Origin: Puniceicoccaceae bacterium
Lineage (GTDB): Bacteria; Verrucomicrobiota; Verrucomicrobiia; Opitutales; Coraliomargaritaceae
Length of the DNA stretch: 54,255 bases
NCBI GenBank assembly: GCA_002729725.1
Contig: PBYS01000053.1
Location: 1-54,255, forward strand
Reading direction: 5' to 3'
Shown here one piece after another: positions 49,876 to 54,255 of this stretch. How positions within the stretch are numbered: the stretch's first letter is position 1; the number at the start of each line of letters is the position of its first letter. The notes beneath the pieces were generated by a model. The model did not search any database, had not been told where the DNA came from, and saw nothing but the letters and a program-made list of their open reading frames with translations. The translations under genes and the position numbers were made by a program.

Positions 49876-52800
49876 ATGACCGAACGCAGCCTTCCAGTTC
49901 CGAGCTACTCCGAAGAGCTCCCGATCCATCAGCGGCGGGAGGAGATAGTGCGCACCATCCGCGACAATCAAGTCGTCGTCATCGCCGGCGAAACGGGATC
50001 AGGTAAAACAACCCAGATCCCCCAATTCCTACTGGAATGCGGCCTCGGAAAAAAAGGCTTCCTCGGCTGCACTCAACCGCGCCGCGTCGCCGCACTCTCA
50101 GTCGCTCAACGTATCGCCGAGGAACTAGGCGTGCAATACGGGCACGAAGTCGGTGCTAAAATTCGTTTCACCGATCAGACTCAAGCGCACACCGTCATCA
50201 AGGTCATGACCGATGGCATCCTGCTCAACGAGCTGCAAGACGACCCGATGCTACGCGCCTACGAAGCCATTGTGATCGATGAAGCGCACGAGCGTAGTCT
50301 CAATATCGACTTCATCCTAGGCTGCCTGCGCCAGCTCAGCGAGCGTCGCAAAGACCTAAAAATTATCATCACCTCGGCCACCATCGATACTGCGAGTTTT
50401 GCCAAGGCCTTTGATAATGCCCCGATTATTGAAGTCTCTGGCCGTATGTATCCGATGGATACATTTTACCGCCCCCCCGCCGACAACGATGAGGGCGACT
50501 ACATTGACGCCGCTAGCGAAGTCATCTGCGAGATCATCGATCACAATCGCGAAGGCGACATTCTGGTCTTCCTTCCCGGCGAGCGCGACATCCATGAGCT
50601 CCGCCGTGAATTAGAAAAAACGCCCGCCCGCCAGTGCGATTTACTGCCACTCTTCGGGCGCCTCGCCAACGCCGACCAACAACGCATCTTCCACCCCGGC
50701 GGCCGCCGCCGCATTATACTCTCCACCAACATCGCCGAAACTTCGCTCACCGTGCCTGGCATCCGCTATGTCGTCGATACCGGGCTCGCACGCGTCAGCC
50801 GCTACAGCCCACACTCACGCACCCAACGGCTACCCATCGAACCGATCGCACAGTCCAGCGCCAACCAACGCCAAGGCCGCTGCGGCCGTGTCAGTAACGG
50901 CATCTGCTACCGTCTCTACGACGAACAAGACTTTCTAGCACGCCCCCGCTACACCACCCCTGAGATTCATCGCGCCAACCTGGCATCGGTCATTCTGCGC
51001 ATGATGGCCTTCCGCTTGGGCGACATTCGCAGCTTTCCCTTCATCGATCCCCCCGCCGAAAATGCCATCGTCGGCGGCTACCGCCTATTGGCCGAACTCG
51101 GTGCCGTCCAAGCAGACGAGCGCAGCTCCGAGCCCGACGCCTACCGCCTGACCAAGCTCGGCCGCCGGCTCGCACAGCTACCCGTCGACCCCACCGTCGC
51201 ACGCATGCTACTGCAAGCCCAGCGCGAGCATGCGCTGCCCGAGGTGCTCGTCATCGCCTCCGGCCTTTCGATACAAGACCCCCGCGAGCGCCCCGCCGAG
51301 CTGGCCAAAGAAGCGGACGAAATGCACAAACAATTCACCCACCCCGAGTCCGACTTCCTCACCCTGCTCAACATTTGGAACAGCTACCACGAAAAGTTAG
51401 ACAGCCTATCGCAAAACAAACTTCGTAAATTCTGTAAAAGTCACTTCCTCGCCTACCAGCGCATGCGAGAGTGGCGCGACATCCACCACCAACTGGAGCG
51501 AATCCTGAAAGAGCGCCGCGGCAGCAAGTCCGATCGGCCCAAATCCAATACAAAGACGCCCCACGCCCCACGCAGCACGCCGCAGTCTGCAACGGAACAG
51601 AGTTATGCAGCCATTCACCGCTCGATTCTAACGGGTCTGCTCAGTAACATCGCCCACAAAGAAGAAGCCCACAACTACCGCGGCCCCCGCAATCGCAAGG
51701 CGCTACTCTTTCCCGGCTCCGCACTCTTCGACCACGAAACCGCCAAAAAACAACGCAAAGCCGCCTACGCCAAAAAGACCAAACCAAAGCCCATAAAAAC
51801 CAAGGCACCCGAATGGATCGTCTGCGGCGAATGGATGGAGACCAGTCGCCTCTTTGCCCGCACCGCAGCCAAGATCGAAGTCGAGTGGATCGAACAACTC
51901 GCCGGCGACCTACTCTCCATCCGGCACTCCGAGCCTTTCTGGAGCAGCAAAGCTGCCGCCGTGCTGTGTAAAGAACGCCGCATACTTTTCGGCCTGGAAA
52001 TTAAACGCAGTCAGGTCAGCTACAGCCGCATCGCCCCCGACGAAGCGACCGACATCTTTATCCGCAACGGCCTCATAGAAGGCGGCATGAAGGAGCGCCC
52101 CAAATTTTTTGAGCACAACGCCCAAGTCCAGCAAGCCGCCGAGTCCGAACTCGCCCGCCGCCGCGCTGGCTCGGCCTTCTGGGTCGAGGACAATCTATTC
52201 GCCTTTTATCGCCGCCAACTCGAAGGGATCGGCTCCTTCGCCGAATTGCGCAGCTACGCCAAAAAACACCACGGCGGCTCGATGGACTTTCTTAAAGCCA
52301 ACGAAGACGACCTACTACCTCCCGACGACAGCGGCATCGCCACCGAAGACTTTCCGCGCGCACTCCAGCTCGGCGGCAGCGAAATCCCCCTCCACTATCG
52401 CAACGAGCCGGGCAACGAAGAAGACGGTGTCACACTCCGCATACCACTCGCACAAGTCGATGCCATCCAACAAGGCACCCTCGACTGGGCCGTGCCTGGT
52501 CACCTCGAAGAAAAGATCGAATGCTTACTGCGTGCCCTGCCCAAACAAATTCGTATCCGCCTACACCCACTCAAAGAACGCGCCAGCGAGCTCAAATCGA
52601 AGCTCAAGCCCAGCGAGCGCCCACTCACCGAACAACTCAGCGAGCTCCTGCGCAGCGGCTACGGCATCGAAACCTATAAAGACCAATGGCACAAAGCACA
52701 GCTGCCCCCACACCTCAAACCACGTATTCAAGTTGAAAATACCAAGGGCGATGCCCTGGCCCAAAGCCGCGACCTCGACACCCTGCGCAAACAGCTTCAA

Positions 52801-53748
52801 TCCAAGAGCCAACAAACCGCTGCTGGCAATGGACTCGATGCCATACCCGCCTGGCAAAACGCCGCCGCACAATACGAACGCGAGAATTTAAGCAAATGGA
52901 ACTTCGGAGACCTTCCCGAGTGCATCGACCTCAGCGGCGAGTCCGGGCTCCCACTCAAAGCCTATCCCGCACTCCTCAGTCAAGGGCAACAAATACACCT
53001 AAGACTCTGCCCAGACCGCGACCAGGCCCAACAATACACAGAAGCAGCCTGGCCCGCACTCGCCGAGCAAAGCATGGGCCGCGAGATCGCATGGCTGCGC
53101 CGCGACCTCAAAGAACTCAAAAAGCTCGGTATCTTACTCATACATCTTGGCGGCTACGAGCACATCAAAGACCCCGCATGGGCCCACTTGCGGCGTCATT
53201 TGTTTCAGACAGAAAACTGCCTCCCCCTACGCCAAGCCAAGTTTCAAAAAACCCTGCAACACGCCCAAAGCGCCTCCAAAGGCCTCATAATGCAGTTTGT
53301 CGATCGCCTCCGCTGCGTTCTCGAAGCCCGCGAAGCCGTCACCCTACTCTTAGAACAAAAAAAGACCAGCCAAGCCATCATCTACCCCGGCATGCGCGCC
53401 CACTTAGAACAAATCGCCCCCAACGACCTACTCGACCACTACGATTTCGATCAGCTAGCACACATCGCTCGCTACCTCAAAGCCATGATGCGTCGTGCCC
53501 AACGCGCCAAAGAAAGCATTCAGCGCGACATTGAAAAATCCCAACGCATTGCCCCCTTCGAAGCCAAACTCAAAGCACTCGAAAACCTCGCCCCCAAAGC
53601 CAAATCGCAGCTGCTCAAGCCCTATCGCATATTACTAGAAGAATTCCGAGTTTCAATCTACGCCCAGGAACTCGGCACCGCACAAAAAGTCTCTGAAAAA
53701 AGGCTCGAACAACTCGCAGAAGCGCTCACCAAACAAATCAAAAGCTAA
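49876..53748 (+). CDS. hrpA: DEAH-box RNA helicase HrpA
   Basis: 1290 residues. Helicase core: GETGSGKTT (38-46), [21 protein letters not shown] (135-138), [30 protein letters not shown] and QRQGRCGR. The HA2 and OB regions follow, then a basic, low-complexity insert (about 545-575, [14 protein letters not shown]; and about 620-645, [13 protein letters not shown]) and a long C-terminal DUF3418-type domain, as in large HrpA proteins. It remodels RNA, possibly stalled ribosomes. Slightly shorter than the E. coli protein (about 1300). Confidence 0.96.
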   Translation: MTERSLPVPSYSEELPIHQRREEIVRTIRDNQVVVIAGETGSGKTTQIPQFLLECGLGKKGFLGCTQPRRVAALSVAQRIAEELGVQYGHEVGAKIRFTDQTQAHTVIKVMTDGILLNELQDDPMLRAYEAIVIDEAHERSLNIDFILGCLRQLSERRKDLKIIITSATIDTASFAKAFDNAPIIEVSGRMYPMDTFYRPPADNDEGDYIDAASEVICEIIDHNREGDILVFLPGERDIHELRRELEKTPARQCDLLPLFGRLANADQQRIFHPGGRRRIILSTNIAETSLTVPGIRYVVDTGLARVSRYSPHSRTQRLPIEPIAQSSANQRQGRCGRVSNGICYRLYDEQDFLARPRYTTPEIHRANLASVILRMMAFRLGDIRSFPFIDPPAENAIVGGYRLLAELGAVQADERSSEPDAYRLTKLGRRLAQLPVDPTVARMLLQAQREHALPEVLVIASGLSIQDPRERPAELAKEADEMHKQFTHPESDFLTLLNIWNSYHEKLDSLSQNKLRKFCKSHFLAYQRMREWRDIHHQLERILKERRGSKSDRPKSNTKTPHAPRSTPQSATEQSYAAIHRSILTGLLSNIAHKEEAHNYRGPRNRKALLFPGSALFDHETAKKQRKAAYAKKTKPKPIKTKAPEWIVCGEWMETSRLFARTAAKIEVEWIEQLAGDLLSIRHSEPFWSSKAAAVLCKERRILFGLEIKRSQVSYSRIAPDEATDIFIRNGLIEGGMKERPKFFEHNAQVQQAAESELARRRAGSAFWVEDNLFAFYRRQLEGIGSFAELRSYAKKHHGGSMDFLKANEDDLLPPDDSGIATEDFPRALQLGGSEIPLHYRNEPGNEEDGVTLRIPLAQVDAIQQGTLDWAVPGHLEEKIECLLRALPKQIRIRLHPLKERASELKSKLKPSERPLTEQLSELLRSGYGIETYKDQWHKAQLPPHLKPRIQVENTKGDALAQSRDLDTLRKQLQSKSQQTAAGNGLDAIPAWQNAAAQYERENLSKWNFGDLPECIDLSGESGLPLKAYPALLSQGQQIHLRLCPDRDQAQQYTEAAWPALAEQSMGREIAWLRRDLKELKKLGILLIHLGGYEHIKDPAWAHLRRHLFQTENCLPLRQAKFQKTLQHAQSASKGLIMQFVDRLRCVLEAREAVTLLLEQKKTSQAIIYPGMRAHLEQIAPNDLLDHYDFDQLAHIARYLKAMMRRAQRAKESIQRDIEKSQRIAPFEAKLKALENLAPKAKSQLLKPYRILLEEFRVSIYAQELGTAQKVSEKRLEQLAEALTKQIKS

Positions 53749-53759
53749 CACACCCGTAT

Positions 53760-53832
53760 CCTCGGTTCTCCGAACCGGGGCCCAACAGCAAGCCCCCCCC
53801 TCCAGCACACTCGGAGTCCCGCTTTTAAGCGG
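53760..53832. repeat. two short palindromes downstream of hrpA
   Basis: First palindrome 53760-53780: a nearly perfect 9-base stem (CCTCGGTTC against GAACCGGGG) with a TCC loop and no following T run. Second palindrome 53819-53832: CCGCTT-tt-AAGCGG. With the third structure at 53908 they make this spacer palindrome dense. Confidence 0.5.
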
Positions 53833-53907
53833 CCACGTCAGCATAACAGACGCCGCCCTCCAAGACCAAATCGACAAAAGCTTGATCTTCATAAAATCGA
53901 TTAGATT

Positions 53908-53953
53908 GGGAGGGACGAGCTCCGCCTCGTCTTGTGTTGTGCTAGACCCTCCC
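53908..53953. repeat. REP-like nested palindrome
   Basis: Outer arms GGGAGGG (53908-53914) and CCCTCCC (53947-53953) enclose a perfect inner stem GACGAG (53914-53919), loop CTCCGC, CTCGTC (53926-53931). The nested inverted arms resemble a dispersed intergenic palindromic element of the REP type. Only one copy lies in this window, so repetition in the genome is unproven. It sits 62 bases from the integrase C-terminus. Confidence 0.45.
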
Positions 53954-54015
53954 TAAAAAAGCTATAAAACAATTTCGTCCGCAGAGTCAAAAAAAGAGAA
54001 AACCTCCCCGTCCCC

Positions 54016-54255
54016 TTACAAAGCATCCAAGGGACTCAGCGTTAGATCCTTTTGATCCTCCATCACATGCAGATAGATCATCGTTGTCTCGACACAAGCG
54101 TGCCCGAGAAAGTCCTGCAGCGTCCTAATATTTGTCCCGCTCTCCAACAAATGCGTGGCGTAGCTATGCCGCAGCACATGTGAGTTCGAACGTTTTGGAA
54201 TCTCAGCCTTCACCGCAGCAATCGAGAGCTCCTTCTGATACGCACGCGGCAAGAT
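54016..54255 (-). CDS. intI: integron-type tyrosine recombinase, C-terminal part only
   Basis: The visible C-terminal fragment (about 79 residues) runs off the right edge; the 5' part lies outside. [15 protein letters not shown] supplies the HxxRH box, [17 protein letters not shown] the second His and the nucleophilic Tyr. The end SPLDAL matches the terminal SPLD motif of IntI integron integrases more closely than XerC/D. The attI site and any cassettes should lie upstream of this gene, outside the window to the right. Confidence 0.85.
   Translation of the reverse strand: MLPRAYQKELSIAAVKAEIPKRSNSHVLRHSYATHLLESGTNIRTLQDFLGHACVETTMIYLHVMEDQKDLTLSPLDAL

Overview
The window reads as a chromosomal segment of a heterotrophic, aerobic Gram-negative bacterium. 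The mix of gene families (caa3 oxidase with a CtaM-like factor, DUF2292, Rrf2 regulators, a stand-alone AP2-domain protein, a CE7 esterase, an HrpA helicase and an integron integrase), and translation starts mostly lacking a Shine-Dalgarno sequence, fit best with a marine Verrucomicrobiota of the Opitutae/Puniceicoccales type. That placement is an inference from family content; no rRNA or other phylogenetic marker was compared. I see no rRNA or tRNA gene and no CRISPR array. No gene-free stretch exceeds 300 bases.

Layout. (1) 181-1042: two AT-richer accessory genes, a helix-turn-helix/glycine-zipper membrane protein and a small unknown. (2) 1165-9616: a complete aa3/caa3-type cytochrome oxidase locus: heme A synthase, heme O synthase, CtaM-like factor, divergent azurin-like lipoprotein, subunit II with fused cytochrome c, subunits I, III and IV, a terminator, and CtaG. 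(3) 9649-18507: a sulfate-acquisition block: SLC13 permease, Rrf2 regulator, DUF2292 protein, OprP-like porin, sulfate-binding protein, CysT-CysW-CysA and a conserved-looking unknown. (4) 18622-23870, all minus strand: HigBA toxin-antitoxin, then an operon reading b561 cytochrome, P1B-4 metal ATPase, OmpR-type regulator and sensor kinase. (5) 24096-28751: a second oxyanion block: ChrA, a divergent membrane-anchored sulfate-binding-like protein, a second SLC13 permease and a convergent CymR-like Rrf2 regulator. Block 4 therefore sits between two sulfur/oxyanion blocks. (6) 28991-39176: housekeeping genes gyrB, gyrA, a TPR gene broken by two frameshifts, ffh, a bifunctional-nuclease-fold protein and dus. 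(7) 39242-44624, minus strand: hybrid sensor kinase with a PAS membrane partner, YgjP-type metallopeptidase, MazG, Spx/ArsC-like, a GreA-like factor and ribosomal protein L33. (8) 44876-53748: LolA-like secreted protein overlapping a RecB-nuclease/XPD-type helicase fusion, double-AP2 protein, CE7 acetyl esterase and HrpA. (9) 53749-54255: a palindrome-rich spacer and the C-terminal end of an integron-type tyrosine recombinase, cut by the window edge.

How it works together. Region 2 builds and matures one terminal oxidase. Regions 3 and 5 form a two-tier sulfate/oxyanion uptake and export system with paralogous permeases, paralogous binding proteins and two different Rrf2 regulators: one with a cysteine cluster, one of the cysteine-free CymR type ending in an aromatic-Ile tail. 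Region 4 looks like a metal-stress module with its own two-component system. The items most worth pursuing are the double-AP2 protein behind a CA-repeat leader, the nuclease-helicase fusion, the orphan anchored binding protein beside ChrA with the CymR-like regulator, the helically phased half-sites at 23896-23936, and the HTH/glycine-zipper gene at the left edge.
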